From: an uncultured Bacteroides sp.
GTDB taxonomy: Bacteria > Bacteroidota > Bacteroidia > Bacteroidales > Bacteroidaceae
Assembly: GCA_900555635.1 (NCBI GenBank)
Contig: USLU01000012.1
Coordinates: 40,811-104,810, forward strand
Length of the DNA: 64,000 bases
Reading direction: 5' to 3'
Shown: positions 25,682-35,416 of the stretch, piece by piece
Layout of the letters: every line of letters starts with the position of its first letter
Position numbering within the stretch: the first letter of the stretch is position 1
Made by a program: the position numbers and the translations under genes
Notes under the pieces: generated by a model
What the model was told of the DNA's origin: nothing
What the model saw: only the letters and a program-made list of their open reading frames with translations
The model's database searches: none

Positions 25682-27028
25682 CTAATTTTTCTTCATCCGA
25701 AGCATTCGCCGATAGACATAAATAAAGGCAGGAATTAAAAATGCAACGGCAAAAACCCATGCGGTAGGATCGCCGAAACAAACCGCAATATAACCAAAAG
25801 CCGGTACGGCACATAAACTGACCAATACACGTGCAATCATCTCCGATACTCCCGAAAGCATGGCAAGATTGGTATATCCCGCTCCCTGAATGGTATATCT
25901 CAATATGCAGAGTAATCCCAAAACCGGGAAGAAAGAAACGGAAATATGCAGGAACAATTCCGTGTTATCCAATATTTCCAATTCGGTAGGTTCGATGAAA
26001 AGCAAAGCAAATGCCCTGGCACCAAACATCAGTATGCAGAAGGTAAACGCCCAATAAACAATCATCATCAATGCGCTGGCTTTCACTCCCATCCAAATAC
26101 GTTCGGGTTTACCTGCACCATAGTTCTGCCCGGTGTAAGTTGCCATTGCCATACCCAGGCTTTCGAGGGCGCACAAAAAGACCATCTTAATGCGCATCGC
26201 TGCCGTGAATGCGGCAACACAAGCCGTACCCAACGCATTATTGGCACTTTGTAACATGATGCTTCCGATAGCGGTGATAGAGAATTGTAGTCCCATCGGC
26301 ACACCGATATACATCAGTCTCTTTGCCAATGCACCATTATATTTCCGTTCTGCCGGAGTGGTCTTCAGTATTTCAAAACGGCGCATCATATACATATAAC
26401 ATAATCCGGCGGAAACTCCTTGTGAGATGAGTGTTGCGATAGCTGCTCCCGCCACTCCCCAATCAAGTACAAGAATACAGAATAAGTCGAGCAGAATATT
26501 CAGCACCGTTGACAATAACAGAAACCAAAACGGAGTTTTGCTATCTCCCAAAGCACGGATAACACTGGAAAGCAAATTATAAAAGAAAGTACAAGGAATA
26601 CCTATAAAAGTGACCAGCAGATAATAGTAAGCTCCCTCAAAAATAACCTCAGGCGTACTCATCATCCGCAAAATATCGGCACAGAAGATACTTGTAACTA
26701 CAGCCAGCACCACCGACATCACCGCCGACAACTGCAAACTGACCGCTACATACCTACGCATGGTAGTATAATCCCGTGCCCCGAACTTCTGCGCTACCGG
26801 AATGCTGAAGCCACCGCAACATCCATTGCAGAACCCCAAAATCAAGAAAACAACCGAAGTACTTGCCCCTACCGAAGCCAGTGCATGAATGCCTAGAAAC
26901 TTACCTACAATAGCCGCGTCTACCAATGAATATGTCTGTTGCAGAAGATTTCCCAGTAATAAAGGCAGTGTAAAATTAAAAATCAATGGAAGGGCTTTTC
27001 CCTCCGTCATTTCTTTAGATGTCGCCAT
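25682..27028 (-). CDS. MATE family multidrug/Na+ antiporter
   Basis: A 448-residue, 12-segment membrane protein of the MATE family. The N-terminal signature LPLLLGNLLQQTYSLVDAAI and the mirrored second-half segment MYIGVPMGLQFSITAIGSIM are typical. MATE proteins export cationic drugs or dyes in exchange for Na+ or H+. It is a single-gene unit with a -7 box 26 bases upstream; the substrate is unknown. Confidence 0.9.
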   Translation of the reverse strand: MATSKEMTEGKALPLIFNFTLPLLLGNLLQQTYSLVDAAIVGKFLGIHALASVGASTSVVFLILGFCNGCCGGFSIPVAQKFGARDYTTMRRYVAVSLQLSAVMSVVLAVVTSIFCADILRMMSTPEVIFEGAYYYLLVTFIGIPCTFFYNLLSSVIRALGDSKTPFWFLLLSTVLNILLDLFCILVLDWGVAGAAIATLISQGVSAGLCYMYMMRRFEILKTTPAERKYNGALAKRLMYIGVPMGLQFSITAIGSIMLQSANNALGTACVAAFTAAMRIKMVFLCALESLGMAMATYTGQNYGAGKPERIWMGVKASALMMIVYWAFTFCILMFGARAFALLFIEPTELEILDNTELFLHISVSFFPVLGLLCILRYTIQGAGYTNLAMLSGVSEMIARVLVSLCAVPAFGYIAVCFGDPTAWVFAVAFLIPAFIYVYRRMLRMKKN

Positions 27029-27053
27029 AAAACTAATACCCCTAATTCAGGCA

Positions 27054-27061
27054 CAAAAGTA
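27054..27061 (-). promoter_or_regulatory. -7 box of the MATE gene
   Basis: TACTTTTG on the minus strand, 26 bases before the ATG at 27028. Confidence 0.5.
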
Positions 27062-27167
27062 GTGAAAGATATCGTTATTCTGACTGATACATATCAAAAG
27101 TAATAGTAATTTCTGAATATGAAGAATATTATAAAGAAAATAGTTTACACTAAATAAAGCCCGATCC

Positions 27168-27247
27168 TTTTTTACTAAAAACCGGTCGAAGATTTACTAA
27201 ATTTCCGGAAGATTTTTAGTAAAAATTCAACTGATTTTTACTAAAAA
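27168..27247. repeat. Four copies of a TTTTTACTAAAAA word in both orientations
   Basis: The words start at 27168, 27193 (shorter copy TTTACTAAA), 27213 (reverse-complement form TTTTTAGTAAAAA) and 27235, spaced 20-25 bases. Between them lie CCGG-containing spacers (ACCGGTCGAAGA, TTCCGGAAGA). It occupies the gene-free stretch 27029-27539 together with a hairpin and a MITE-like element. Confidence 0.7.
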
Positions 27248-27254
27248 TTATCTC

Positions 27255-27280
27255 CCCCGTCAGAAGGTATTCTGACGGGG
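27255..27280. terminator. Strong hairpin, possible terminator
   Basis: CCCCGTCAGAA and TTCTGACGGGG form a perfect 11-bp stem with loop GGTA. On the minus strand it is followed by GAGATAATTTTTA, so it may end transcription coming from the L,D-transpeptidase gene on the right, although that gene stops 260 bases earlier. Confidence 0.5.
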
Positions 27281-27335
27281 ATATTCGCTAAGGAAAAAAC
27301 AATCTTAAATATTTACAAAAGATAAGTACAGAGTA

Positions 27336-27511
27336 TTAAGTAACGTGAGTTCGATATAAGAATTTAGTTCATGTCTGTATGGTTATGAACAAAATGAATA
27401 TTAAACAAAGTGATTAATGATAGTAACTTAATCACTGGTTCAGCTTATCATTTAGTTCGTTATAAATAGCGATATAAACAAATTGTCTTATATCGAACTC
27501 ACGTTAAGTAA
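27336..27511. mobile_element. MITE-like element with 20-bp terminal inverted repeats
   Basis: TAACGTGAGTTCGATATAAG (27341-27360) is repeated exactly, inverted, at 27487-27506. The ends are flanked by the same 8 bases, TTAAGTAA, in direct orientation (27336-27343 and 27504-27511), which partly overlap the inverted repeats. The interior of about 125 bases has no coding frame. This is the structure of a non-autonomous transposon copy or of a small structured RNA gene; no transposase is seen in the window. Confidence 0.65.
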
Positions 27512-27539
27512 TGCTTTAGAAATAACTTGGTACATGGTT

Positions 27540-28250
27540 CTAAAGAGCATCTGCTGTCTTCAGTACCGTGCTTTGAGCTAAATAATCGGGTGTAGCAGCA
27601 TAGATATACATCACGCTTCCACCTTTAATAGTATCAATGATAGGACGAGTCAGTGCTTGCGGCACAGCCGGACAACCAAAACTCCGCCCCAAACGCCCCC
27701 CTTTACTCACAACCGAAGGATTGGCATAAGCAGCTCCATGCATCACGATGGCACGCTCTCGGGCACGGTCATTGATACCTTTCTCCAGCCCATTCAGAAT
27801 AAGCGAATATCCATTTTTGCCTTGATAAGTAGATTCTGTGAGATAAAAACCTAATGAGCTTTTATAAGAACCATATTCATTGGAGAAGGAAGTTGCATAA
27901 TTCTCTCCACTATTCTTGCCATGCGAAACGACCGATGAGAAAAGTAGTTTACGCTGTTGCATATCGAATACAAACAGGCGTTTCTCGGTAGAAGGACGGG
28001 AGAAATCAATCAACGTCAGAATATCCCGCTTGCGGTTCTCTATTTTATGATATCCTGCCACTGCCTGACGAAAAGCCTTCCAACTCACCACCCCTTCCAA
28101 CTGCATGGAACGGTACAAAATGCCACAAGCCTCCGCCTCTGTCGTAGTTACAGTTTCGGGAACTTCCGCCGTACAAGCCGACTGACTGCCAAACCAGAAC
28201 AAAGAATAAGGAATAAACAAAAATAAAACGGATAACCAGAATCGCAGCAT
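27540..28250 (-). CDS. L,D-transpeptidase family protein (YkuD_2 type)
   Basis: A 236-residue exported protein with an N-terminal membrane/signal segment (residues 5-22) and a C-terminal murein L,D-transpeptidase-like domain. The catalytic motif is seen as His171 (VMHGAAYANPS) and Cys193 in GRSFGCPAV. Such enzymes attach or cross-link peptides on peptidoglycan, or belong to the related carboxypeptidases. It precedes a second transpeptidase gene on the same strand, at 28334-29377. Confidence 0.85.
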   Translation of the reverse strand: MLRFWLSVLFLFIPYSLFWFGSQSACTAEVPETVTTTEAEACGILYRSMQLEGVVSWKAFRQAVAGYHKIENRKRDILTLIDFSRPSTEKRLFVFDMQQRKLLFSSVVSHGKNSGENYATSFSNEYGSYKSSLGFYLTESTYQGKNGYSLILNGLEKGINDRARERAIVMHGAAYANPSVVSKGGRLGRSFGCPAVPQALTRPIIDTIKGGSVMYIYAATPDYLAQSTVLKTADAL

Positions 28251-28275
28251 AATCTTTTCTGAAAAATAACGGATG

Positions 28276-28283
28276 CAAAATTA
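28276..28283 (-). promoter_or_regulatory. -7 box between the two L,D-transpeptidase genes
   Basis: TAATTTTG on the minus strand, 26 bases before the ATG at 28250; it suggests the second gene can be transcribed on its own. Confidence 0.45.
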
Positions 28284-28333
28284 AGGTTTTCCTTTCACAT
28301 GCCTATCATACAGATAGTTAAAAATAGAAATAG

Positions 28334-29377
28334 TTATTCAATAACTACTACTAAAGTCCGTCGGATAGGTGCCCAGTCGAAAACAAATTTGGAGTGCGAA
28401 GTCGCATTGCGCACACACATATGCGAGCGTGGCGTAGTACCCAAAGACCAGCTATATTCAATCATAGCCGTAGCCGGTACATTAACAGGAACACCATGAA
28501 TGTAAGCACCATTTGTAAAACGACTGGCATAAGGAGCATATCCACCGGTTGCTGCAGAACCATCTTTCAGGAATACCATACGCGACTTTTTATCTTGAAG
28601 CAAGTACATCCCTAAAGGAGTTTCCTGCGCGTAAGGTGGTGCATGCCTACCGGTGGTAGACGGATTCATACTTCGTATCTTCCATTCACCTTCCGAAGTC
28701 CGTTCCAAAGTAGTAATATTCTGATCCTGCCGATCTACGAAAACGACATGATTAAAACTGGTACTATCCTCCAATTGTTTGAGATAACGGGTGGGAGCCA
28801 GCCATTCTTCTTCCAAAGTGGCGGGACGTATCCGGTAAAAACTTCCCTCCTTCCCCACCAGATGCGCCAATGTGCCGTCTCTACCATAAATTTCAGGAAC
28901 CAACGTATCATTTAGTAGATATAAGGGAACTGACTGATAGCGCTCCACTCCCAAAGTATCGGCTACCCGACGATAAGCATCACGGACAAATCTGCGTACT
29001 AGAGGAGCCTCCCTGTTCAGGTTCTTATAATTTTGCAGTACGACCCATTTTGCAGTATCCCGTTGCATGTTCTCAATAAAGGCAAGACAATTGCGAATAA
29101 CGTCCCACTTAAATGAGCGTACAGTGTCTTTATAAGGATAGGTATCTTGCAAGGTATGCCGGTCGTAAAGCAATTCTTTGGTAAGGGTGATATCGGCAGC
29201 AGTCAGCAGTTTTTGTTTAAAAGGGAGTACAATTTCTACAGTATCACGAGAGGATGTAGAGTCTGAAAAAGTAATATCTTGCACAACCGTGGTCACAGAT
29301 TGGTTCTGCCGGTTACGACATCCGGCAAATAATATACTAATAACTGCTATACTAATATATAAGGAGAAACGCTTCAT
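28334..29377 (-). CDS. L,D-transpeptidase lipoprotein (ErfK/YbiS/YcfS/YnhG family)
   Basis: The start at 29377 (MKRFSLYISIAVISILFAGC) gives a lipoprotein signal with Cys20. The C-terminal part holds the L,D-transpeptidase motif: an IHGVPVN segment with the catalytic His, then SLGTTPRSHMCVRN with Cys321. The N-terminal half (about residues 25-200) has no recognised domain. It is 347 residues long. It lies 83 bases upstream of the other L,D-transpeptidase gene on the same strand, so both likely act on the cell wall. Confidence 0.85.
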   Translation of the reverse strand: MKRFSLYISIAVISILFAGCRNRQNQSVTTVVQDITFSDSTSSRDTVEIVLPFKQKLLTAADITLTKELLYDRHTLQDTYPYKDTVRSFKWDVIRNCLAFIENMQRDTAKWVVLQNYKNLNREAPLVRRFVRDAYRRVADTLGVERYQSVPLYLLNDTLVPEIYGRDGTLAHLVGKEGSFYRIRPATLEEEWLAPTRYLKQLEDSTSFNHVVFVDRQDQNITTLERTSEGEWKIRSMNPSTTGRHAPPYAQETPLGMYLLQDKKSRMVFLKDGSAATGGYAPYASRFTNGAYIHGVPVNVPATAMIEYSWSLGTTPRSHMCVRNATSHSKFVFDWAPIRRTLVVVIE

Positions 29378-29472
29378 AATAATCATATCTTTTCTAAGTC
29401 TTTATTCATAAACTTTACAAGCATTTGACCTATCAACAAAGATATTGCTTATTTTGATTAAAACAAACGAAA

Positions 29473-30333
29473 TTACTTTTTATATGTTTCTCTATACTGC
29501 TGAGGAGTTACCCCTGTTAACTTCTTAAAGAGTCTGTTAAAATAGGCGTGGTCTTCATAAGACAGAAGGTAAGCTATATTTTTAACTGACATATCTTCCG
29601 TTATCAAAATCAATTGTGCCTTCTCTATCTTCTTCTGGTTAATGTATTGCAAAGGAGTAGTATTGACTTCTTTCTTAAACAACCGAATGAAATGGTCTTT
29701 GGACAAACAAGAAAACTCAGCCAAAGAATCAATATCAATCGGTTTATAAATATTCTTTCGTATGTAAGACAGAACTTTCTGAATACGATTATCGCATACA
29801 TCCACTTTAGGCTTGGCATCTTTCAGGAAACGGGCTATCAGTTGATAGACAATTCCACGCGATTCTACTTTATCACAGAAAGTACGTTGCTTGTTCTTTA
29901 TAATATTCTGAATCAAAGTAGGATTATTATCATAGCTCAAAGGATCTGATTGGGGTAACCGCATACTGGGATTGATGTGGCACAATCTTTCAATAAGTGG
30001 TAAGTCCAGTTCTCCGGCTTCTATCTCTACCGGAAAATTCCATTCATCCAAAAGACTCGATTCAGACTGATGATCTTCGTAAATATGAAGATAATAATGG
30101 GCGAAATGAGAATCACACAAATAGCTATGAGTAGTAAATGCAGGTATCAGATAGAGATGGTGAGGCTTCAGTTCTTGTATCCCTAAAGGCATAACTATTT
30201 GTGCAGTGCCTTCGGTAACATAATATAACCGGGTAAAAGGACTGCTCACATTCTTCCAATTCCAGTCGGCATTATGAACGGCTAATCCTATATTTAATAT
30301 TAATAAATGCAATTGGTCAATAGATTGTGACAT
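29473..30333 (-). CDS. AraC-family regulator of the adjacent PUL
   Basis: From ATG 30333 (MSQSIDQLHLLILNIGLAV) this is a 286-residue protein. An N-terminal cupin-type sensor (about residues 20-150: YYVTEGTAQIVMPLG, FAHYYLHIYED) is joined to a C-terminal AraC domain (about 190-285: FIRLFKKEVNTTPLQYINQK, YEDHAYFNRLFKKLTGVTPQQYR). It is divergent from the GH29 gene, a typical arrangement for a local sugar-responsive activator. The in-frame upstream ATG at 30399 adds 22 residues without clear family support. Confidence 0.85.
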   Translation of the reverse strand: MSQSIDQLHLLILNIGLAVHNADWNWKNVSSPFTRLYYVTEGTAQIVMPLGIQELKPHHLYLIPAFTTHSYLCDSHFAHYYLHIYEDHQSESSLLDEWNFPVEIEAGELDLPLIERLCHINPSMRLPQSDPLSYDNNPTLIQNIIKNKQRTFCDKVESRGIVYQLIARFLKDAKPKVDVCDNRIQKVLSYIRKNIYKPIDIDSLAEFSCLSKDHFIRLFKKEVNTTPLQYINQKKIEKAQLILITEDMSVKNIAYLLSYEDHAYFNRLFKKLTGVTPQQYRETYKK

Positions 30334-30526
30334 AATGTATACTATTAGAGTTGAGTACAGGTTCGGTACAAAGTAAGCACATTTACTTCTATAACGCAAT
30401 AAAGGATATCGATATTTTCATATTCAATCACGAAATCAGCATATTTAAATATATATCCAGCAAATTAATATCGATAATATCCTATATAATCCCTAAATCG
30501 TATAATTAAAAATCAATTTCATTATC

Positions 30527-30534
30527 TACCTTTG
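30527..30534 (+). promoter_or_regulatory. -7 box of PUL 1 (GH29 gene)
   Basis: TACCTTTG, 38 bases before the ATG at 30573, in the 239-base gap shared with the divergent AraC gene. No TTG at -33, as expected for an activator-dependent promoter. Confidence 0.55.
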
Positions 30535-30572
30535 TAGTATCAAAAGTAGAATATAATTAAAACGTTTATGCT

Positions 30573-32219
30573 ATGAAAACCAAACATCTATTAGTAGCCT
30601 CCACTCTATTCCTTTGTACGGGTGCTGTGACTGCTCAAAGCTATCCGGTACCTGTTTCCGAGAAAAATGAGAAAATGATGGAAGGAAAGTTCAAGCCCAC
30701 CTGGGAGTCTCTGAAAAATTATAAAGTACCCGAATGGTTCAGAAATGCCAAGTTCGGTATATGGGCACATTGGGGTCCGCAATGCGTAGAAGGTTCGGGC
30801 GACTGGATGGCGCGCTCCATGTATATGGAAGGAACGCGGGAGTATAAATACCATCTGGAACATTACGGTCATCCTTCCGAAGTAGGATTTAAAGATATTA
30901 TCCCTTTGTTTAAAGCAGAGAAATGGGACCCGGACAAACTAGTGGCACTGTATAAGAAAATTGGTGCACAGTACTTCTTTGCTTTGGGCAACCACCACGA
31001 TAACTTCGATTTATGGGACAGCAAGTACCAAGCTTGGAACTCCACAAATATGGGTCCCAAACGCGATATTCTTGCCGAATGGGAAAAAGCCGCCCGCAAG
31101 TACGGTCTTCCTTTCGGTATCAGTTTCCATGCCGACCATGCCTGGAGTTGGTACGAACCTTCTCAGCGTTACGACCGGAATGGTCCGAAAGCCGGCATCC
31201 CTTATGATGGAAAATTGACGAAAGCTGACGGTAAAGGTAAATGGTGGGAAGGCTATGACCCTCAAGAGTTATACGCCCAAAACCATCCGATGAGTGAAGG
31301 AAGCTGGAGCGATGGTATGATTCACAGACAATGGGGATGGGGAAACGGAGTAGCCATGCCTACACAAGAATACTGCACCAACTTTTATGATCGTACGCTG
31401 GATGCCATCAACCGCTACAATCCCGACTTAATCTACTTTGATGTAACCGTAGTTCCTTTTTACCCCATCAGCGATGCCGGGTTGAAGATAGCCTCTCACT
31501 TCTACAATCATAACATGGCAACCCATAATGGAAAGTTGGAAGCTGTAATGTTCGGTAAGATACTGGATGAGGAACAACGCAAAGCACTGGTTTGGGATGT
31601 AGAACGCGGTGCTCCCGATAAGATTATCGATGAGCCTTGGCAATCTTGCTCATGCATCGGTGGCTGGCACTACACCACTTCCATCTATGAAAACAACTGG
31701 TATAAATCGGCTTCTACCGTAGTGAAACTACTGGTTGATATCGTAAGTAAGAATGGTAACCTCCTGTTGAGTGTTCCTTTGCGGGCCGATGGTACTTTCG
31801 ACGAAAAAGAAGAAGTCATTCTCAATGACTTGGGCGACTGGATGACTGCAAACAAAGAATGTATCATCGATACCCGTCCGTGGAAGATCTTCGGTGAAGG
31901 TCCCATTGCCGAAGCTGCTGTACCCATCAATGCGCAAGGTTTTAACGAAGGAACGTACGACAAAGCAACCTCCAAAGAAATCCGTTTCACGCAGACCGAC
32001 AAGAACCTTTATGCCACCGTTCTGGCATGGCCCGAAGAAAAACAAGTTCTTATCAAATCATTGGCTGCCGGTAGCGAATTGTATCCGGGCAAGATCAGCA
32101 AGATAGAATTGATAGGCTACGGTAAGGTTTCATTCAACCGTACCGACAAAGGTCTACTTATTAACATGCCTGACACACAGGTGAATAAGATTGCTCCCGT
32201 TTTCAAGATAAAGAAATAA
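30573..32219 (+). CDS. Alpha-L-fucosidase, glycoside hydrolase family 29
   Basis: An exported (signal peptide to about residue 21) GH29 enzyme of 548 residues. The family pattern is clear: WFRNAKFGIWAHWGPQCVEG near residue 55, then YFFALGNHHDNFDLWDSKYQ, and the nucleophile region DLIYFDVTV with Asp290. It would release terminal L-fucose in the periplasm. It is the first gene of PUL 1. The neighbouring mutarotase supports deoxyhexose release, but whether the glycan is plant or host derived is not shown. Confidence 0.92.
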   Translation: MKTKHLLVASTLFLCTGAVTAQSYPVPVSEKNEKMMEGKFKPTWESLKNYKVPEWFRNAKFGIWAHWGPQCVEGSGDWMARSMYMEGTREYKYHLEHYGHPSEVGFKDIIPLFKAEKWDPDKLVALYKKIGAQYFFALGNHHDNFDLWDSKYQAWNSTNMGPKRDILAEWEKAARKYGLPFGISFHADHAWSWYEPSQRYDRNGPKAGIPYDGKLTKADGKGKWWEGYDPQELYAQNHPMSEGSWSDGMIHRQWGWGNGVAMPTQEYCTNFYDRTLDAINRYNPDLIYFDVTVVPFYPISDAGLKIASHFYNHNMATHNGKLEAVMFGKILDEEQRKALVWDVERGAPDKIIDEPWQSCSCIGGWHYTTSIYENNWYKSASTVVKLLVDIVSKNGNLLLSVPLRADGTFDEKEEVILNDLGDWMTANKECIIDTRPWKIFGEGPIAEAAVPINAQGFNEGTYDKATSKEIRFTQTDKNLYATVLAWPEEKQVLIKSLAAGSELYPGKISKIELIGYGKVSFNRTDKGLLINMPDTQVNKIAPVFKIKK

Positions 32220-32314
32220 ATATCTAATAAATAACAGGATTGTTTGTCGGCTTTTATAAGTCGGCAAGCCCCTCTCATACCTTAATAATTATCTAATAAA
32301 GTAATCAAAAACTT

Positions 32315-35300
32315 ATGAAGAACAGATGTATGTATGAATTCTTACGGTCAATAAGAATCATTATGGTTTTATTGGCTTGCTGTGTCAGTGGTTCTGCATG
32401 GGCACAAATGCAGAATAGTATCAGTGGTTTGATCACAGATTCTTCGGGCGAACCACTTGTAGGTGTAAGCATCCAAGTACAAGGTACCACAGATGGTACG
32501 ATTAGCGATTTGGATGGCAAATTTATACTGAATGTTCCAAAAGGTAATATACTACATATCAGCTATGTGGGTTATACCTCGCAGGACGTAAAAGTAGAAA
32601 GTAACAAACAACTTCGCATTATTATGGAAGAAGACTTGAAGAAGCTGGAAGAAGTTGTCATTGTGGGATACGGTACTCAGAAGAAAATAAATCTGACCGG
32701 TTCAGTTTCTTCGGTTACAGCCGATGAACTCGCCAGTAAACCGGTAATGAGCACAGCACAAGCACTTGCCGGTCTTGCTCCAGGACTGAGCGTATTGCAA
32801 ACTTCCGGTCGTCCGGGGCAGGGGGCATCAGTAAAAATACGTGGTACAGGTACATTCTCAAAAGCCGGCACCGACCCTTTGGTTTTAATCGACGGACTAT
32901 CCGGCAATATCGACGATGTAGATCCAAACGATATCCAAAGTATCTCTTTCCTGAAAGATGCGGCTTCTGCTTCCATCTATGGCAATCGCGCTGCCAACGG
33001 TGTAATCTTGATTGAAACCAAGAAAGGCGTAAAAGGAAAGACCACGATTACTTATAGCAATTCCTTCGGCTGGCAACGCCCCACCGAACTCCCCGATTTC
33101 TTGCCATCATGGGAATATGCCGATTATTACAATATGGCCATGCACAATATGGGCAAACAGGATGCTTATCTGCCCGAACAGATACAAAAATTCAAGGATG
33201 GTTCCGACCCGGATAACTACCCCAACGTAAACCATCTTAAATGGTTGTTAGAATCAGGTTCGGGGTTTCAACACCAACACAACATCAGCATACAGGGAGG
33301 AAATGCCACTACCAGTTATAATCTGTCAATAGGCTACCGTAACCAAGAAGGTATGACTGCCAATACCGCCAACGAACGCATGACGGCATTATTCTCTATG
33401 AAGAGCGAAATAGCCAAGGGACTGGTTCTCAACTTGAACATCAATGCATACAATAACAAATACGATGCACCCAACGGAGAACCTCAAAGCATTGACGGAA
33501 TGATAGGATATGCCGTACGCCAGGGTCCTATCTACGCCGGACAAAAATCGGACGGCAGCTTCGGATATCAGGATAACTACAGTCCCGAAGCATGGCTGGC
33601 AAGCGAATCTTTTGTAAAAAACATAAATAGAAACATAAGCGCATCGAGCCAGTTAAAATGGGATACTCCCGTGAAGGGGCTTTCATTCATCGGAAAAGCA
33701 GGTGTAAATTATTGGACCAAATATGATAAAGCCTATCGTGCAAACACCTATTTCGATGAAAGCAAGACAGTGGGTCCGGCTATATTGAATGTATGGACTG
33801 CCAATAATACATATACCACTTTTGAAGCACTGGCTACCTATGAGAAACAGATAAAAGACCACAGTTTTAAACTACTGTTCGGAACTTCGGTAGAGCAATC
33901 GAGCAACAAAGGTTTGGAGGGTTATCGAAATACTTTCCCCAATAACCACCTGTACGAATTGGGTTCAGGAGATAAATCGACAGCTACCAATAATAGTTCA
34001 CTCGAAGAATATGCATTGCTTTCTTTCTTCGGACGTGTGAATTACTCATTGAAAGACCGCTATTTGTTGGAAGGTAACCTGCGCTACGATGGTTCTTCCC
34101 GTTTTGCCGACGGTCATCGTTGGGGGCTTTTCCCCTCAGTATCTGCCGGATGGAGAGTTTCGGAAGAAGCCTTCTGGAAAGATGCTGCTATCTCGGATAT
34201 CTTCGGCAACTTGAAATTCCGTGCTTCCTATGGTGTACTGGGCAATCAGAACATCGGTGTCTATCCTTATCAGCAGACCTATACACTGGGACAGGATTAT
34301 CCCTTCGGTAATCCTGCCGCATTGCAATCAGGAGCCTATATGAAGACTTACAATAATCCCGAAATTACTTGGGAGAAAACAGCTATTACCGATATCGGTT
34401 TGGATTTCAGTTTATTCAACGGACGCTTAAACGGTACATTGGATTACTTTTATAAGTATACCTCCGATATTCTGGCACCGGTAGAAGTTGCCGGAATTAT
34501 GGGACGCGAAGTGGGACAGTCCAATATAGGCGCAGTGTCCAACAAAGGTATCGAAGTAAACCTGACATACAACGGACAAATAGGCCGTAACTTCCGGTTC
34601 AGCATTTCGCCTAACTTCACTTGGGTAAAGAATGCAGTTGAGAAACTGGCAAATGGAGCTACAGAAGAAATCAACAATAACCGCATTGTGGGACAACCCA
34701 TCGGCATTATCTATGGCTATCAGACTGACGGATTGTTTGTTGACCAGGCCGAAATAGATGCCGCACCGGAACAACTGGTAGGTAAATCGAATATCAAACC
34801 GGGATATGTGAAGTATAAAGACATCAGTGGTCCCGACGGTTTGCCCGACGGTAAGGTAGACGCCCAGTATGACCGTACCGTTTTAGGCAGCACCACTCCT
34901 AAATTCTATTATGGTCTTAATCTCTCTGCTTCTTATAAAGGTTTTGACTTCTCCGCCCTACTACAGGGATTAGGTGGATATAAACGCCTGATAGGTTCGT
35001 ACATGGCTTACGCATTCTATAATGGCGGACAAATACAGAGATGGCAGGCCGACAATTGCTGGACGGAAGCCAATCCCGACAAATGGGCTCAATATCCGCG
35101 ATTGGAAACTCTGAACATGAATAACACCAATCTGCAAACCTCTGATTACTGGATACGCAACGCCAGCTTCCTGCGTGTAAAGAATGTGCAGATAGGATAT
35201 ACTTTTCCAAAAACATGGACTAAAAAGGTTGGGCTAGAGAATGTACGTGTTTATGTCAGCGGTCAGAACCTACTAAGTTTCAACAGCTTCTACAAAGGTT

Positions 35301-35392
35301 GGGATCCTGAAAACGAGATAGGTACCGGAGATGGTCCTTCTTATTATCCTATTAATAGTATTTATTCATTCGGCTTTAATTTCAAATTCTAA
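32315..35392 (+). CDS. SusC-family TonB-dependent outer-membrane transporter (PUL 1)
   Basis: 1025 residues: signal peptide (residues about 1-30), carboxypeptidase-like regulatory domain with GEPLVGVSIQVQGTTDG, SusC box VVIVGYGTQKK, plug domain (about residues 120-235) with IRGTGTF and SIYGNRAANGVI, and a large barrel ending in an aromatic residue (GFNFKF). There is no STN domain, which fits regulation by the AraC protein instead of an ECF sigma/FecR pair. It imports an oligosaccharide bound by the SusD partner. Confidence 0.93.
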   Translation: MKNRCMYEFLRSIRIIMVLLACCVSGSAWAQMQNSISGLITDSSGEPLVGVSIQVQGTTDGTISDLDGKFILNVPKGNILHISYVGYTSQDVKVESNKQLRIIMEEDLKKLEEVVIVGYGTQKKINLTGSVSSVTADELASKPVMSTAQALAGLAPGLSVLQTSGRPGQGASVKIRGTGTFSKAGTDPLVLIDGLSGNIDDVDPNDIQSISFLKDAASASIYGNRAANGVILIETKKGVKGKTTITYSNSFGWQRPTELPDFLPSWEYADYYNMAMHNMGKQDAYLPEQIQKFKDGSDPDNYPNVNHLKWLLESGSGFQHQHNISIQGGNATTSYNLSIGYRNQEGMTANTANERMTALFSMKSEIAKGLVLNLNINAYNNKYDAPNGEPQSIDGMIGYAVRQGPIYAGQKSDGSFGYQDNYSPEAWLASESFVKNINRNISASSQLKWDTPVKGLSFIGKAGVNYWTKYDKAYRANTYFDESKTVGPAILNVWTANNTYTTFEALATYEKQIKDHSFKLLFGTSVEQSSNKGLEGYRNTFPNNHLYELGSGDKSTATNNSSLEEYALLSFFGRVNYSLKDRYLLEGNLRYDGSSRFADGHRWGLFPSVSAGWRVSEEAFWKDAAISDIFGNLKFRASYGVLGNQNIGVYPYQQTYTLGQDYPFGNPAALQSGAYMKTYNNPEITWEKTAITDIGLDFSLFNGRLNGTLDYFYKYTSDILAPVEVAGIMGREVGQSNIGAVSNKGIEVNLTYNGQIGRNFRFSISPNFTWVKNAVEKLANGATEEINNNRIVGQPIGIIYGYQTDGLFVDQAEIDAAPEQLVGKSNIKPGYVKYKDISGPDGLPDGKVDAQYDRTVLGSTTPKFYYGLNLSASYKGFDFSALLQGLGGYKRLIGSYMAYAFYNGGQIQRWQADNCWTEANPDKWAQYPRLETLNMNNTNLQTSDYWIRNASFLRVKNVQIGYTFPKTWTKKVGLENVRVYVSGQNLLSFNSFYKGWDPENEIGTGDGPSYYPINSIYSFGFNFKF

Positions 35393-35416
35393 GTTAACCA
35401 TTCAATCAAGAAGAAT

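Noticed and set aside
32230..32275. A terminator between the GH29 and susC genes of PUL 1.
   Set aside because: GTCGGC occurs twice in the same direction, so no stem forms; the genes are probably co-transcribed.
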